Assembly: GCA_949291125.1 (NCBI GenBank)
Contig: CASEUJ010000032.1
Span: 79,640 to 143,639, forward strand
Direction: 5' to 3'
Length of the DNA: 64,000 bases
DNA from: an uncultured Ruminococcus sp.
Lineage (GTDB): Bacteria > Bacillota > Clostridia > Oscillospirales > Ruminococcaceae
In this document: in pieces, positions 37,846 to 47,913 of the stretch
Layout: the number at the start of each line of letters is the position of its first letter
How positions within the stretch are numbered: position 1 is the stretch's first letter
The notes under the pieces: model-generated
Databases searched by the model: none
Told to the model about the DNA's origin: nothing
Seen by the model: only the letters and a program-made list of their open reading frames with translations
Position numbers and translations under genes: made by a program

Positions 37846-37892
37846 CAGGATTGGTCAGCCGTTTCCGGAAAAACTCTGGAAACGAGTTGAGC

Positions 37893-37916
37893 GGCGTGAC
37901 AATGGAGGGTCACGCC
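37893..37916 (+). other. Hairpin before the two-component genes
   Basis: GGCGTGAC pairs with GTCACGCC across eight bases. It lacks a T-run, so it is not a standard terminator; it lies 25 bases before the regulator start. Confidence 0.4.
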
Positions 37917-37941
37917 AACAGATAAAGGAAGGTTTTTTCAT

Positions 37942-38640
37942 ATGAAAAGAATTTTAGTATGTGAGGATGAAGACGGCATCCGCGATTTTGTGGTCATTAA
38001 CCTTAGGCGTGCCGGCTATGACGTAGTGGATGTCAATTGCGGTGAAGAGGCACTGCGCGTTTTTGAACAAGAGCGCGGCGATTTTGATATCGTGTTGTTG
38101 GATATCATGATGCCGGGTATCGATGGCTTCACAGTTTGCAAAAAGCTCCGGGAAAAAAGCTCGACGCTTGGCATCATCATGCTCACGGCGCGCACGCAGG
38201 AGATCGATAAAGTCAGTGGTCTGATGTATGGTGCAGACGACTATATCACGAAGCCGTTTTCGCCGTCCGAGTTGACTGCGCGTGTCGATGCGATCTATCG
38301 CCGCGTCTGCATGAGCTTTATCAAGGATGAACAGTCGCCGGTGATCGAAAGTGGTCCGTTTGTACTCAATCTCAAAAGCCGGACGGTGACCAAAAACGGC
38401 GTTTTGATCGATCTGACACAGGTGGAGTATCAGATCATGGAGTTTTTCCTCAATAATCAGAATACGGCGCTTGACCGCGCCAGCATTCTGAATCACATCT
38501 GGGGCGACAGCTATGTCGGCGACGACAAGATCGTCGATGTCAACATCCGGCGTATTCGCATGAAGATCGAAGAGGAACCGAGCAAGCCCCATTATATTAC
38601 GACCATCTGGGGCTATGGATACAAGTGGAATGACAAATAA
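37942..38640 (+). CDS. OmpR-family response regulator
   Basis: 232 residues. Receiver with CEDEDG, phosphoacceptor in VLLDIMMPGIDG, the conserved Thr (LTART) and Lys (ITKPFSPSEL), then a winged-helix DNA-binding domain (about 130-230) ending HYITTIWGYGYKW. GGAAGG lies upstream. The stop overlaps the histidine kinase start, the usual pairing. Target genes cannot be told from the sequence. Confidence 0.94.
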   Translation: MKRILVCEDEDGIRDFVVINLRRAGYDVVDVNCGEEALRVFEQERGDFDIVLLDIMMPGIDGFTVCKKLREKSSTLGIIMLTARTQEIDKVSGLMYGADDYITKPFSPSELTARVDAIYRRVCMSFIKDEQSPVIESGPFVLNLKSRTVTKNGVLIDLTQVEYQIMEFFLNNQNTALDRASILNHIWGDSYVGDDKIVDVNIRRIRMKIEEEPSKPHYITTIWGYGYKWNDK

Positions 38641-40099
38641 ACACAGGCGAAAACGGCGGCGCGCCGCGATCCCAAAGCGTGCGACTATTACAAGGCGGTG
38701 GCTGGTCAATAATCTGGGGCTGATCATGCTGGTGCTGTTGGTGTTGGACGTGGCGTTTATCTTTGCGATCCAGAGTTATTATTATGGTGCATCGCGACAA
38801 TATCTCACCACCAAAATCAGCTCTGTCACCGGTGTCCTGAGCCGTTATGCGCAGGATGCGGATATGAACTTTTCCTCGGAAATGCGCAGCACCATTGAAA
38901 ACTTTTCGGACAAGGACAAGATGGAGCTGATGGCGATCAATTCCAACGGCAGAGTCGTTCTGACCTCATCGGGCTTTTCGCCGGCAGAGGGCGCGGCGAT
39001 GCCGGACTATGAGGACGCGATGGACGGCGGAGATGGATATTGGGTGGGGACCGTCGGCAATGAAACCATTATGGCGGTCACTGTGGATATTTCCGACATG
39101 AGTGCGGAATACAATGCGATCCGGGTGGTGACCTCGCTCGAACAGATCCGCGAAACGCTGCGCGGTTATATGCTGGGCATTTCGGCAATTTGCCTGGGGA
39201 TCTTATTACTGCTTTTGGTAACGGGGACTTATTTTGTCCGTTCAATTGTCCGACCGATCAAGCAGATCAATGTGACGACGAAAAAATTCGCCAAGGGTGA
39301 TTTTTCTGTCCGGATCGATACTTCGAGCCGCGATGAGATCGGCGACCTATGCGTTTCCATCAACCAGATGGCAGACGAGCTTTCGAACACTGAGAACATG
39401 AAAAATGAGTTTATCTCCTCCGTTTCGCACGAACTGCGTACACCGCTGACGGCGATCAAGGGATGGGCGGAGACGATGTGTATGGAAGATGCCGATCAGG
39501 AAACCATCCAGCGCGGCGTACATGTCATTGTCAACGAAACCGAGCGACTGTCAGAGATGGTAGAAGAGCTACTCGACTTTTCGCGGATGCAGAGCGGTAA
39601 ATTTTCGCTGCAATGCGCGAAGATGGACGTGTTGGCGGAGCTTGGGGATGCGGTGCTCATTTATACCGAAAAGGCAAAGCGCGAGAATATCCGCGTCATC
39701 TATCAGGAGCCGGAGATGCTGCCGTTTGTCTATGGCGACAAGAACCGGATCCGCCAGGTATTTATCAACGTCATTGACAATGCGATTAAGTATTCCAATT
39801 CCGGAAGTACGATTACGGTGAGTGCGGAGGAAGTGGGGAATATGATTCAGGTGACGATCACAGATAACGGCGTCGGCATCAGCGAAGCGGATCTGCCGCG
39901 GGTCAAGACAAAGTTTTTTAAGGCCAATCATACGCGGCGCGGATCCGGAATCGGGCTCGCGGTAGCCGATGAGATCATCACCATGCATGGCGGCAGATTG
40001 GATATCACAAGCGAATTAGGGGTCGGGACGAATGTTACGATCACGCTGCCGATCGCGGCGGCATCACCGCTGGCACAGAAGGATGCAGAGATGGTCTAA
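38630..40099 (+). CDS. Sensor histidine kinase
   Basis: 489 residues: basic N-terminus, membrane helix 1 (about 25-48), an outside sensor part of about 115 residues, helix 2 (about 170-192), HAMP domain (SIVRPIKQINVTTKKFAKGDF), H-box SVSHELRTPLTAIKGW, N-box NVIDNAIKYSNSG and G-boxes DNGVGIS and GSGIGLAVADEI. It is closest in plan to PhoR/WalK-type kinases. An earlier in-frame ATG at 38615 is possible. It overlaps the regulator by 11 bases. Confidence 0.94.
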   Translation: MTNKHRRKRRRAAIPKRATITRRWLVNNLGLIMLVLLVLDVAFIFAIQSYYYGASRQYLTTKISSVTGVLSRYAQDADMNFSSEMRSTIENFSDKDKMELMAINSNGRVVLTSSGFSPAEGAAMPDYEDAMDGGDGYWVGTVGNETIMAVTVDISDMSAEYNAIRVVTSLEQIRETLRGYMLGISAICLGILLLLLVTGTYFVRSIVRPIKQINVTTKKFAKGDFSVRIDTSSRDEIGDLCVSINQMADELSNTENMKNEFISSVSHELRTPLTAIKGWAETMCMEDADQETIQRGVHVIVNETERLSEMVEELLDFSRMQSGKFSLQCAKMDVLAELGDAVLIYTEKAKRENIRVIYQEPEMLPFVYGDKNRIRQVFINVIDNAIKYSNSGSTITVSAEEVGNMIQVTITDNGVGISEADLPRVKTKFFKANHTRRGSGIGLAVADEIITMHGGRLDITSELGVGTNVTITLPIAAASPLAQKDAEMV

Positions 40100-40295
40100 A
40101 TATCAGCATGAAAGGCGATTATTTCCAAATTTGCTTTCAAAACAATTACAAGGGGTGACATTGGTAATTTCAGTGAAATCTGACGGATGACTGTCAAATC
40201 GTCAAGTTTATTTCTTTTCACACCTTTCCGATACACCCTCTGACCTGACACATTCTGCAAAGGGGCAAACTCTCTCCGAAAGGAATACGATATCT

Positions 40296-41252
40296 ATGCA
40301 ATCCAATTCAAATGAATCCCCAAAACATATGACCAAAATCGGTGGTCAGGCGCTCATTGAGGGCGTGATGATGAAGGGCGCAGATACCGGCGCAATGGCG
40401 TGCCGGCTGCCCGATGGCACGATCGATGTCGAAACATGGGACGAAAATAATGGCAAACATATGCCGTGGTATCGCAAGTGCCCATTCGTGCGCGGTGTGT
40501 TCAACTTCGTGATCTCGCTCAAAGACGGCTATCGCTGTCTGATGAAATCCGCCGAAAAACAAGTGCCGGAAGAAGAACAGCAAGACGAAGCGCAAAAATC
40601 CGACGACGACAAAAAAGACCCCCTCTTTTCATTTATCATGGGCGTTGGCGTGATAGTCGGGATCGCCGTGGCGTTGCTACTCTTTATCTGGCTGCCGAAA
40701 TTTCTCGTGGGAAAGCTGATCGATGTTACGATGATCTCCGATCAAAGCCGCTTTGTGCGGTCGCTCTTAGAGGGCGTCTTGAAGATCATCCTCTTTCTGG
40801 CATATATGGCGTGTACCGGTCTGATGAAAGATATGCGCCGTACATATGAATACCATGGCGCGGAACATAAAACCATTGCCTGTTATGAAGCCGGCGAACC
40901 GCTTACGCCGGAAAATGTCAAAAAACATACGCGGTTTCATCCGCGCTGTGGCACAAGCTTTATCTTTATTACCCTCATTGTCAGCATTTTGGTCATGTGT
41001 TTGGTTCCCCTGACCGTGGTGTGGCAGCGTGTTGTGGTGAGCATTTTGCTGTTGCCGGTGGTGATGGGGATTTCCTATGAGTTCATTCGCCTTGCTGGAC
41101 GCAGCAACAGCCGCCTGACCCGTGCGCTTTCCTGGCCGGGACTCCAGATCCAGCGCATCACCACGCGGGAACCGAACGAAAAACAAATCGAATGTGCGAT
41201 CGAGGCACTCAAGCCCTGTATTCCCGACGATCCGGAGGACGACAAGTGGTGA
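40296..41252 (+). CDS. DUF1385 membrane protein (YqhQ-like)
   Basis: 318 residues. The family opening GGQALIEGVMMKG and the middle motif EYHGAEHKTIACYEAGEPLT, with RFHPRCGTSF, are diagnostic. About four membrane helices. An acidic linker (EEEQQDEAQKSDDDKKD) lies near residue 95. It precedes prmC, the common order in clostridia. Its function is not established. The 196-bp gap before it shows nothing I can name. Confidence 0.93.
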   Translation: MQSNSNESPKHMTKIGGQALIEGVMMKGADTGAMACRLPDGTIDVETWDENNGKHMPWYRKCPFVRGVFNFVISLKDGYRCLMKSAEKQVPEEEQQDEAQKSDDDKKDPLFSFIMGVGVIVGIAVALLLFIWLPKFLVGKLIDVTMISDQSRFVRSLLEGVLKIILFLAYMACTGLMKDMRRTYEYHGAEHKTIACYEAGEPLTPENVKKHTRFHPRCGTSFIFITLIVSILVMCLVPLTVVWQRVVVSILLLPVVMGISYEFIRLAGRSNSRLTRALSWPGLQIQRITTREPNEKQIECAIEALKPCIPDDPEDDKW

Positions 41253-42097
41253 AGATGACGGCGGCGCAGGCAAGGCGTGAGATCCGAACAATGCTCGAAT
41301 CGCATCAGATCGAATTCGCCGCCTTTGAAAGTCGTGTACTTGTGGAAACGGTACTGAACACACGCGATCTGATCGGTATGGGGGCATCCGAGCTTTCCGC
41401 AGAGCAGTATGACGCGCTTCTCACTCTGACCCGGCGGCGTTGTCAGGGTGAGCCGCTCCAATACTTGTGCGGTGAGTGGGAATTTTTTGGATTGCCGTTT
41501 GCTGTGGGAGAGGGCGTTCTCATTCCGCGGCAGGACACCGAAACACTTGTGGAAACGGTATTGCGCCTGCGCAAAGGCAAGCCACAGACGGTGATGCTGG
41601 ATTTGTGCAGCGGTTCGGGCTGTATTCCGGCGGCAGTTGCGGCGCACTTGCCAGATGTCACGGGATATTGTGCGGAGCTTTCAGATCAGGCGCTTTTCTT
41701 TCTGCGTCAGAATCTTTACCGTCATGCCCCCCAGATCGAGGTCATACAGATGGATGTCTGTCATCCCGATGCCGCATTTCTGGCAGAGCATGCGGCTTTT
41801 TTTGATGTAATTACCTGTAATCCGCCCTACCTGACATCACAGGATATGCAGGCGCTTCAGCGTGAGGTCGCATATGAACCATCGCTTGCGCTCTATGGCG
41901 GCGAGGATGGTCTTTCGTTTTACCGGCAGCTGATACCGCTGTGGAAAGGCTGCGTGAAACCGGGCGGTGTGATGGTGTTTGAGGTCGGAAAGGGACAAGC
42001 GACGGATGTGTGCGAGATCGCACAGCGTGTCGGCTTTTCGGCGGATACCGCGGAGGATCTCTGTGGCGTAGCACGCGTCGTGATTGCGCAGTTTTGA
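41246..42097 (+). CDS. prmC: Release-factor glutamine methyltransferase
   Basis: Methylates the GGQ glutamine of RF1/RF2; 283 residues from a GTG with GGAGG eight bases upstream (a GTG at 41249 and an ATG at 41255 also fit). N-terminal helical domain, SAM loop LDLCSGSGCIPAAVA and the substrate motif CNPPYLT are present. It overlaps the end of the DUF1385 gene by seven bases. prfA, the usual neighbour, is absent here. Confidence 0.94.
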   Translation: MVKMTAAQARREIRTMLESHQIEFAAFESRVLVETVLNTRDLIGMGASELSAEQYDALLTLTRRRCQGEPLQYLCGEWEFFGLPFAVGEGVLIPRQDTETLVETVLRLRKGKPQTVMLDLCSGSGCIPAAVAAHLPDVTGYCAELSDQALFFLRQNLYRHAPQIEVIQMDVCHPDAAFLAEHAAFFDVITCNPPYLTSQDMQALQREVAYEPSLALYGGEDGLSFYRQLIPLWKGCVKPGGVMVFEVGKGQATDVCEIAQRVGFSADTAEDLCGVARVVIAQF

Positions 42098-42163
42098 AGA
42101 CAGTGGTTCAAAACGAGTTGATGTAAGATATGGATGATTTCAAATGCAAAAGGAGTGTGCGAA

Positions 42164-43381
42164 ATGGCAAAAGATAATAAGAAAAAAGTGATCCTCGAAA
42201 TGCCGGAAACGGAAGAGGAGAAAAAGAAGGCGCTGCAAAGCGCGATTCAGCATATCACCAAAACCTATGGCAGTGGTGCGATCATGCGCCTTGGTGAAAA
42301 CATGTCCACAATGAATGTTGAAGCAATTCCAACCGGCTCGATGATGCTCGATCTGGCGCTCGGGATCGGCGGTGTGCCGCGCGGCAGAATCGTGGAGCTT
42401 TATGGTCCGGAAAGTTCTGGTAAAACGACTGTCGCACTCCATATCATCGCCGAGGCACAGAAAATGGGCGGTGAAGTGGCGTTCATCGACGTTGAACACG
42501 CCCTCGATCCGACTTATGCCGCGGCGCTTGGCGTCAATATCGACAATTTATTGGTCTCTCAGCCGGACAGCGGAGAACAGGCGCTCGAGATTGCCGAAGC
42601 CCTTGTGCGTTCCGGTGCGATTGATGTGATCGTCGTAGACTCCGTCGCGGCGCTCACCACAAAGGCAGAGATCGACGGCGATATGGGAGATGCCCATGTC
42701 GGACAATTGGCGCGCCTGATGTCACAGGCGATGCGTAAGCTGACGGCGATCATCTCAAAGTCCAACTGTGTCGCGATTTTCATCAACCAGATCCGCGAAA
42801 AGATCGGCGTGATGTATGGCAATCCGGAAACGACGCCGGGCGGCAGAGCCTTGAAATTCTATGCATCGGTGCGCATGGACGTGCGCCGCGGCGAACCCAT
42901 CAAGGACGGCAATCGCATCATTGGCAACCGCACGAAGGTGAAGATCAGTAAGAACAAGGTCGCGCCGCCGTTCCGTGAGTGCGAATTCGATATCATGTAC
43001 GGCAAGGGCATCTCCCGAAGCGGCGAGGTCGTCGATGTCGCGACACAGCTCAATATCATCAAAAAGAGCGGCTCGTGGTTCAGCTATGGCGAACAGCGGC
43101 TCGGACAGGGCAGAGATAATGTCAAGGCATTGTTGGAGGGTGATCCGGAGCTGATGAAGGAGATCGAAGCAAAGATCCTTGAGCGCAAGGACGAGCTGAT
43201 CACGACGGCGAAGAAAAAGAAGAAAGATAAGCTGGCAGAAGCCGCAGCAGAGGCGGCGGAAAAACAGGCACAGGAAGAGCTGCCGCCGGATGTGCCGGAG
43301 CCAAACGATGCGTTTGATCCGATCCTGGACGACCCGGAGATTAGCGCGGAAGACGATTTTGAGGAGTTTGACCCGGCATAA
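42164..43381 (+). CDS. recA: Recombinase RecA
   Basis: Strand-exchange ATPase, 405 residues. Walker [10 protein letters not shown], Walker [12 protein letters not shown], and the conserved loop [19 protein letters not shown] are intact. The C-terminal tail (about 345-405) is longer than usual, first lysine- and alanine-rich, then strongly acidic ([17 protein letters not shown]). AAAGGAG precedes the ATG. I see no SOS box upstream; it probably rides on the prmC transcript. Confidence 0.98.
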   Translation: MAKDNKKKVILEMPETEEEKKKALQSAIQHITKTYGSGAIMRLGENMSTMNVEAIPTGSMMLDLALGIGGVPRGRIVELYGPESSGKTTVALHIIAEAQKMGGEVAFIDVEHALDPTYAAALGVNIDNLLVSQPDSGEQALEIAEALVRSGAIDVIVVDSVAALTTKAEIDGDMGDAHVGQLARLMSQAMRKLTAIISKSNCVAIFINQIREKIGVMYGNPETTPGGRALKFYASVRMDVRRGEPIKDGNRIIGNRTKVKISKNKVAPPFRECEFDIMYGKGISRSGEVVDVATQLNIIKKSGSWFSYGEQRLGQGRDNVKALLEGDPELMKEIEAKILERKDELITTAKKKKKDKLAEAAAEAAEKQAQEELPPDVPEPNDAFDPILDDPEISAEDDFEEFDPA

Positions 43382-44010
43382 TGCAAATCACGACACTTTC
43401 CGCCCATAAGGGCGAAACATGGAAGATCGCCTTTGACGACAGCGATGACCTGCAATTTCTCCATGTGTCCATCGTCTATGCATTTCATCTGAAACCCGGT
43501 ATGGAGCTGAGCGAATCCGCATGGCAACAGGTCTGGGAGGCAGAGCTCTGCCGTAAGGCATATCGCTATGGCTGTTTTCTTTTGGATCGGCGGGGCTATA
43601 GTTTTCGGGAGATGTATCATAAATTAGAGCCGAAATATCCGCCCGAGGTCTGTCTGACTGCCGTCAGGCGTCTGGCACAGGGCGGTATGATTAACGACCG
43701 GGTCTATGCCGAACAGCTGGCACATCACTATGTCGAGGTCAAACACTATGGTTTTTATCGGGCAAAACAGGAAATGCGCCGCCGGGAGCTTTTAGATGAA
43801 CAGATCGACGCGGCTCTCTCTCCCTATGCCGATCAGATGGAGGATGTGGCTTATGAACTGGTGGAAACGAAGCTGCGGCGGTATTTCGAAGATCCGTCTG
43901 ACCGTAAAATGATCGAAAAGGGCAAGGCGGCGTTGGCACGGCGGGGATTTACCTATGGACAGATTAAGGCGGCGGTACAGGAATTTTTAGAGGCGCAGGA
44001 GCAAGAATAA
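43381..44010 (+). CDS. recX: RecA regulator RecX
   Basis: 209 residues of tandem three-helix repeats (AYRYGCFLLDRRGYSFREMYHKL, INDRVYAEQLAHHYVEVKHYGFYRAKQEM). RecX modulates RecA filaments. Its start overlaps the recA stop by one base (TAATG), the classical arrangement. An extra N-terminal beta-like part (1-60) is typical of long RecX forms. Confidence 0.93.
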   Translation: MQITTLSAHKGETWKIAFDDSDDLQFLHVSIVYAFHLKPGMELSESAWQQVWEAELCRKAYRYGCFLLDRRGYSFREMYHKLEPKYPPEVCLTAVRRLAQGGMINDRVYAEQLAHHYVEVKHYGFYRAKQEMRRRELLDEQIDAALSPYADQMEDVAYELVETKLRRYFEDPSDRKMIEKGKAALARRGFTYGQIKAAVQEFLEAQEQE

Positions 44011-44034
44011 ATTTCGGAGGAAAAGGAATACACT

Positions 44035-45366
44035 ATGGCAATCAAAGTAGGAATGGTATCGCTCGGATGTTCCAAAAATTTAGTGGACTCTGAGCACATG
44101 CTGGCAAAACTCAAACAACATGGCTATCAGCTGGTGACGGAACCCGGTGAGGCGGAAATCGCGGTGGTCAATACCTGCGGCTTTATTCAGTCTGCCAAAG
44201 AAGAAGCCATTGAAACCATCTTAGAGCTTGGCGCACTCAAGCGCGACGGTACGCTGAAAAAGATCATTCTCACCGGATGTCTGACCGAACGGTATCAGCA
44301 GGAGGCCGCTGAATTATTTACTGAGGCCGACGCCATCATCGGGATCGGCAACAACAAGGATATTGTCGATATCCTCGATCGGGTTCTCGCAGATGAGCGC
44401 GTTGTGGAATTCGGTAAGAAGAGTGATGCGGAGTTAACCGGCGATCGCATCATTACCACTCTGCCGTTTTTTGCATATCTGAAGATTGCTGAGGGCTGTT
44501 CGAATTGTTGTACCTATTGTGCGATCCCGCAGATCCGCGGACCATATCGCAGCGTTCCGATGGAAGATGTCCTCGAAGAGGCAAAGTGGCTTGTTTCCCA
44601 CCATGTGACCGAATTGATTGTCATCGCGCAGGATACCACGCGCTATGGCGAGGATCTCTACGGGCAGTCGCGGCTGCCGGAGCTGCTCCGGGAACTGTGC
44701 CACATTGAGGGCGTCAAGTGGGTGCGCGTTCTCTATTGTTATCCTGAGCGGATTGATGATAGGCTACTCGATGTCTTTGTCGAGGAGGAACACATGGTAC
44801 CCTATCTCGACCTTCCCATTCAACACTGTGACGGTGAGATTCTGCGCCGCATGAATCGCCCCGGCGACGAGGAAACGCTGCGCCGCACCATTGCGCATAT
44901 CCGCGAGCGTGTGCCGGATATCACCCTGCGCACCACCCTCATCACCGGCTTTCCGGGTGAAACGAAGGAACAGTTCAATCGCCTCGGCGACTTTGTGCAT
45001 CAGATGCAGTTCGACCGTCTGGGCTGTTTTGCCTATTCGGAAGAAGAGGGCACAAAGGCGGCGCAGTATGAAGACCAGATCGACGAAGAAGTGCGCGCAC
45101 ATCGCGCCGAAATCCTCATGGAACAGCAGGCGGAGGTCAGCGCCGCGAAGAATGCCGCAAAGATCGGCAAAGTGGTGACGGCGGTGATCGAGGGCTATGA
45201 TAAATATGCCGGCTGTTACTTCGGACGGACGGCGGCAGATGCGCCGGATATCGACGGCAAAATCTTTATCAAAAGCGACAGCCGCTTGCGGCTGGGACAG
45301 TATATTTCTGCGGAAGTGTTCGATACACTTGATTATGACCTATTGGCAGAGGAGGTAACCGAATGA
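44035..45366 (+). CDS. rimO: Ribosomal protein S12 methylthiotransferase RimO
   Basis: Radical-SAM enzyme that methylthiolates Asp of S12; 443 residues. N-terminal domain cysteines at C12 (GCSKN), C48 (NTCGF) and C82 (TGCLTERY) hold one iron-sulfur cluster; CSNCCTYCAIPQIRG holds the SAM cluster. A C-terminal TRAM domain follows. AGGAAAAGGA lies upstream. The stop overlaps pgsA by four bases. Confidence 0.96.
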   Translation: MAIKVGMVSLGCSKNLVDSEHMLAKLKQHGYQLVTEPGEAEIAVVNTCGFIQSAKEEAIETILELGALKRDGTLKKIILTGCLTERYQQEAAELFTEADAIIGIGNNKDIVDILDRVLADERVVEFGKKSDAELTGDRIITTLPFFAYLKIAEGCSNCCTYCAIPQIRGPYRSVPMEDVLEEAKWLVSHHVTELIVIAQDTTRYGEDLYGQSRLPELLRELCHIEGVKWVRVLYCYPERIDDRLLDVFVEEEHMVPYLDLPIQHCDGEILRRMNRPGDEETLRRTIAHIRERVPDITLRTTLITGFPGETKEQFNRLGDFVHQMQFDRLGCFAYSEEEGTKAAQYEDQIDEEVRAHRAEILMEQQAEVSAAKNAAKIGKVVTAVIEGYDKYAGCYFGRTAADAPDIDGKIFIKSDSRLRLGQYISAEVFDTLDYDLLAEEVTE

Positions 45367-45935
45367 ACCTGCCCAATCAACTGACGCTGTTGCGCGTGAT
45401 TCTGATCCCGGTATTTCTGGTGTTTCTCTATGTGGATGCGATTCCGTTCCACTTTTTGTGGAGTTTAGTGGTCTTTGCGGCTGCGTCGCTGACGGACATG
45501 CTGGATGGTAAAATCGCAAGATCCCGGGGGCTTGTGACCAATTTCGGAAAGTTTTTAGATCCTCTGGCGGATAAGATGTTGGTCATTACGGCGCTGATCG
45601 TGCTGGTGGATTTGCCGGCGTTTTCGATGTCGGCGATCGCGCTGGTGATCATCGTAGCGCGAGAATTTATGGTATCGGGACTACGACTTTTGGCGGCAGA
45701 ACAGGGCGTTGTCATTGCCGCCGGAATCTGGGGTAAACTGAAAACGGCGTTTACGATGGTGACGATTGTGGCGATATTTGTCTATCTAACGCTGACGGCG
45801 GATTTTGGCATCGTGATGCCAGGATTTGTACGCACATGGGTGCTGGAGGGGTTGATCTGGATCTCAGTCGCGTTGACGGTGATCTCTGGCGTGGTCTATC
45901 TGGCTGGATGCAAGGAATATATCAAAGATTGCTGA
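45363..45935 (+). CDS. pgsA: CDP-diacylglycerol-glycerol-3-phosphate phosphatidyltransferase
   Basis: Makes phosphatidylglycerol phosphate; 190 residues with several membrane helices. The CDP-alcohol signature is exact: LDGKIARSRGLVTNFGKFLD then PLADK. It follows rimO as in many clostridia. ATGA overlap with rimO indicates co-translation. Confidence 0.95.
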   Translation: MNLPNQLTLLRVILIPVFLVFLYVDAIPFHFLWSLVVFAAASLTDMLDGKIARSRGLVTNFGKFLDPLADKMLVITALIVLVDLPAFSMSAIALVIIVAREFMVSGLRLLAAEQGVVIAAGIWGKLKTAFTMVTIVAIFVYLTLTADFGIVMPGFVRTWVLEGLIWISVALTVISGVVYLAGCKEYIKDC

Positions 45936-45999
45936 AAATCGTGAAGTATCGTGAAGTAAGGTACACCGCCGACCAGCGGATTTTGAAGGAGTGAATGGA

Positions 46000-46509
46000 A
46001 TGAAACAATATCTTGAGATCGGAAAGATCGTCAATGTCCATGGGCTGCGCGGTGATGTGAAAGTTGTGGCGTGGTGCGACGATCCTGCGCTTTTGTGTGA
46101 ATTAGACACGCTTTTTCTCGGCAAAGCCCACCGCAGCATTGTGATCACTGCCGCACGCATACACAAAGGCAGCGTCCTGATGCATATCGATGGCGTAAAC
46201 TCTCCCGAAGACGCCAATGCCCTGCGCGGTGAGATTCTCTATATCGACCGCGATATGCTTGTGCTCGACGAAGACACCTATTTTATACAGGATCTGATCG
46301 GGCTTTCGGTTCTCGATGCCGACACCGGCAAAGAGTATGGCAAACTCACCGATGTGCTCCAAACGGGCGCAAATGACGTCTATGAAGTCAAAGATGCATC
46401 GGGAAAGTCAGTTTTGATCCCGGCGATCCTGGATGTGATTGTGGAAACGGATATTGTGGGCGGCACAATGCGGATCCGCCCATTGGAGGGACTCTTCGAT
46501 GCGGATTGA
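46000..46509 (+). CDS. rimM: 16S rRNA processing protein RimM
   Basis: Assembly factor for the 30S head, 169 residues. It begins LEIGKIVNVHGLRGDVKV and carries the PRC-barrel half (YFIQDLIGLSVLDADTGKEYG, DVYEV, VLIPAI). AAGGAG lies eight bases before the ATG at 46000; a GTG at 45991 is less well placed. The usual partners rpsP and the KH gene are not beside it, only trmD, which it overlaps by 11 bases. Confidence 0.95.
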   Translation: MKQYLEIGKIVNVHGLRGDVKVVAWCDDPALLCELDTLFLGKAHRSIVITAARIHKGSVLMHIDGVNSPEDANALRGEILYIDRDMLVLDEDTYFIQDLIGLSVLDADTGKEYGKLTDVLQTGANDVYEVKDASGKSVLIPAILDVIVETDIVGGTMRIRPLEGLFDAD

Positions 46510-47194
46510 TATTGCAACGCTCTTTCCGGAAATGTGCGAGGCGGTGCTCTCGGAAAGCATTCTTGGGCGTGCCCGGAAAAACAATTGTTTGACGGTAAAC
46601 TGCCACAATATTCGTGATTATACGCTTGATAAACACAACCGCGTCGATGACATGCCCTATGGCGGCGGCAGGGGCATGGTAATGCAGGCAGACCCGATCT
46701 ATCGCTGTTATCAGGCGATCGAAGCGCAGGTCGGCGTAGTGCCCCACCGAATCTATCTTTCCCCCAAGGGAAGCGTTCTTACACAGGCACGTGCATGCGA
46801 ACTTGCCGCAATGCCGCATATTTTTCTGTTGTGCGGGCATTATGAGGGTGTAGATGAACGCGTATTAGAGGAGATCATCGATGAAGAGATCTCGATCGGC
46901 GATTATGTTCTGACCGGCGGTGAGCTGCCGGCGCTGGTGCTGGTGGACACTGTGGCGCGGATGCTGCCGGGCGTATTGCCGGAAACGTGTTGTTTTGAGG
47001 AGGAGAGCCACTTTCATGGATTATTAGAATATCCGCAATACACCCGTCCGGCGGTGTGGCATGACAAAAAAGTGCCGGAAGTGCTGCTTTCCGGGCATCA
47101 TCAAAATGTGGAAGACTGGCGTTTTGCACAAAGCCTTATGGTAACGCGTGAAAAACGACCGGATTTGTATATGGACTATCTGAACAAAAAATAA
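46499..47194 (+). CDS. trmD: tRNA (guanine-37 N1) methyltransferase
   Basis: SPOUT methyltransferase, 231 residues. The trefoil-knot motifs LLCGHYEGVDERV and SIGDYVLTGGELPA and the opening IDIATLFPEM are intact; DMPYGGGRGMVMQ is the G37-binding loop. GGAGGG within rimM supplies the ribosome site. It closes this operon; rplS does not follow. Confidence 0.97.
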   Translation: MRIDIATLFPEMCEAVLSESILGRARKNNCLTVNCHNIRDYTLDKHNRVDDMPYGGGRGMVMQADPIYRCYQAIEAQVGVVPHRIYLSPKGSVLTQARACELAAMPHIFLLCGHYEGVDERVLEEIIDEEISIGDYVLTGGELPALVLVDTVARMLPGVLPETCCFEEESHFHGLLEYPQYTRPAVWHDKKVPEVLLSGHHQNVEDWRFAQSLMVTREKRPDLYMDYLNKK

Positions 47195-47361
47195 CAGGTT
47201 TATTTGTGAATAACAAACAAAGGGGCGAATGTAAAATCACACAAGCGATCAATTTTTGGCATTGTTGTCATGTTCCACAAACTTTCGGTTCCAAAAAAGC
47301 GGCGTATCTATTCAAGATGTAGAAAATTCAGAAAAATGGGGAAATTTTTGCAAAAAGTACG

Positions 47362-47390
47362 TTGACGATTGAAAAAAAAACTTGTATAAT
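47362..47390 (+). promoter_or_regulatory. HPr promoter, sigma-A type
   Basis: TTGACG, 17 bases, TATAAT; leader of about 75 nucleotides. Confidence 0.88.
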
Positions 47391-47471
47391 GAAAACGTGG
47401 TAGAAATAAACCCTAATGTGAATATGCGTGAAAGCGTATATCGAGTTTCTAATGACGGGAGAGTATTTATT

Positions 47472-47735
47472 ATGTATGTAAAAGAAGTAACTGTACAGAA
47501 CCAGGTAGGGCTTCATGCCAGACCGGCGACATTTTTTATCCAACGTGCCAATGAATTCAAGGCATCGATCTGGATCGAGAAGGAAGAGCGCCGTGTGAAT
47601 GCAAAGAGCCTCCTGGGTATTTTGTCGCTTGGCATTGTTGGCGGAACGAACATCAAGATCATCGCGGACGGTGCTGATGAACAGGCCGCAGTGAATTCGC
47701 TGGTGGAACTGGTAGAGAGCGGCTTCAACGACTGA
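47472..47735 (+). CDS. ptsH: Phosphocarrier protein HPr
   Basis: 87 residues. The phosphorylated histidine is in GLHARPAT (residue 15) and the regulatory serine in NAKSLLGILSLG (residue 46 type), so it is HPr and not the His-less Crh. It stands alone with its own promoter and terminator; enzyme I is not nearby. A GGGAG site precedes the ATG at 47472. Confidence 0.92.
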   Translation: MYVKEVTVQNQVGLHARPATFFIQRANEFKASIWIEKEERRVNAKSLLGILSLGIVGGTNIKIIADGADEQAAVNSLVELVESGFND

Positions 47736-47758
47736 TTCTGCGCAACCAAAACCGAATG

Positions 47759-47808
47759 CCTCACGGTGACAGAAGGATCGCTTCTGCTGCCGTGAGGTTT
47801 TCTTTTCT
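47759..47808 (+). terminator. Terminator after HPr
   Basis: CCTCACGG pairs with CCGTGAGG, with an inner CAGAAG/CTTCTG stem, followed by TTTTCTTTT. Just beyond it, CCCCTTGAGGGG (47830-47841) is a small palindrome like one in repeat family A. Confidence 0.93.
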
Positions 47809-47913
47809 TCAAATCTCCATTCTGTTCAAGCCCCTTGAGGGGCTTGTGGCATGCAAAGCATCCATTACGTTTTTGCTGTAAAGTAGGCGGAATCGGGGCG
47901 GCGTGGGATTTCC

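Noticed and set aside
42098-42163. LexA/SOS box before recA
   Set aside because: No GAAC-N4-GTTC or close match in the gap.
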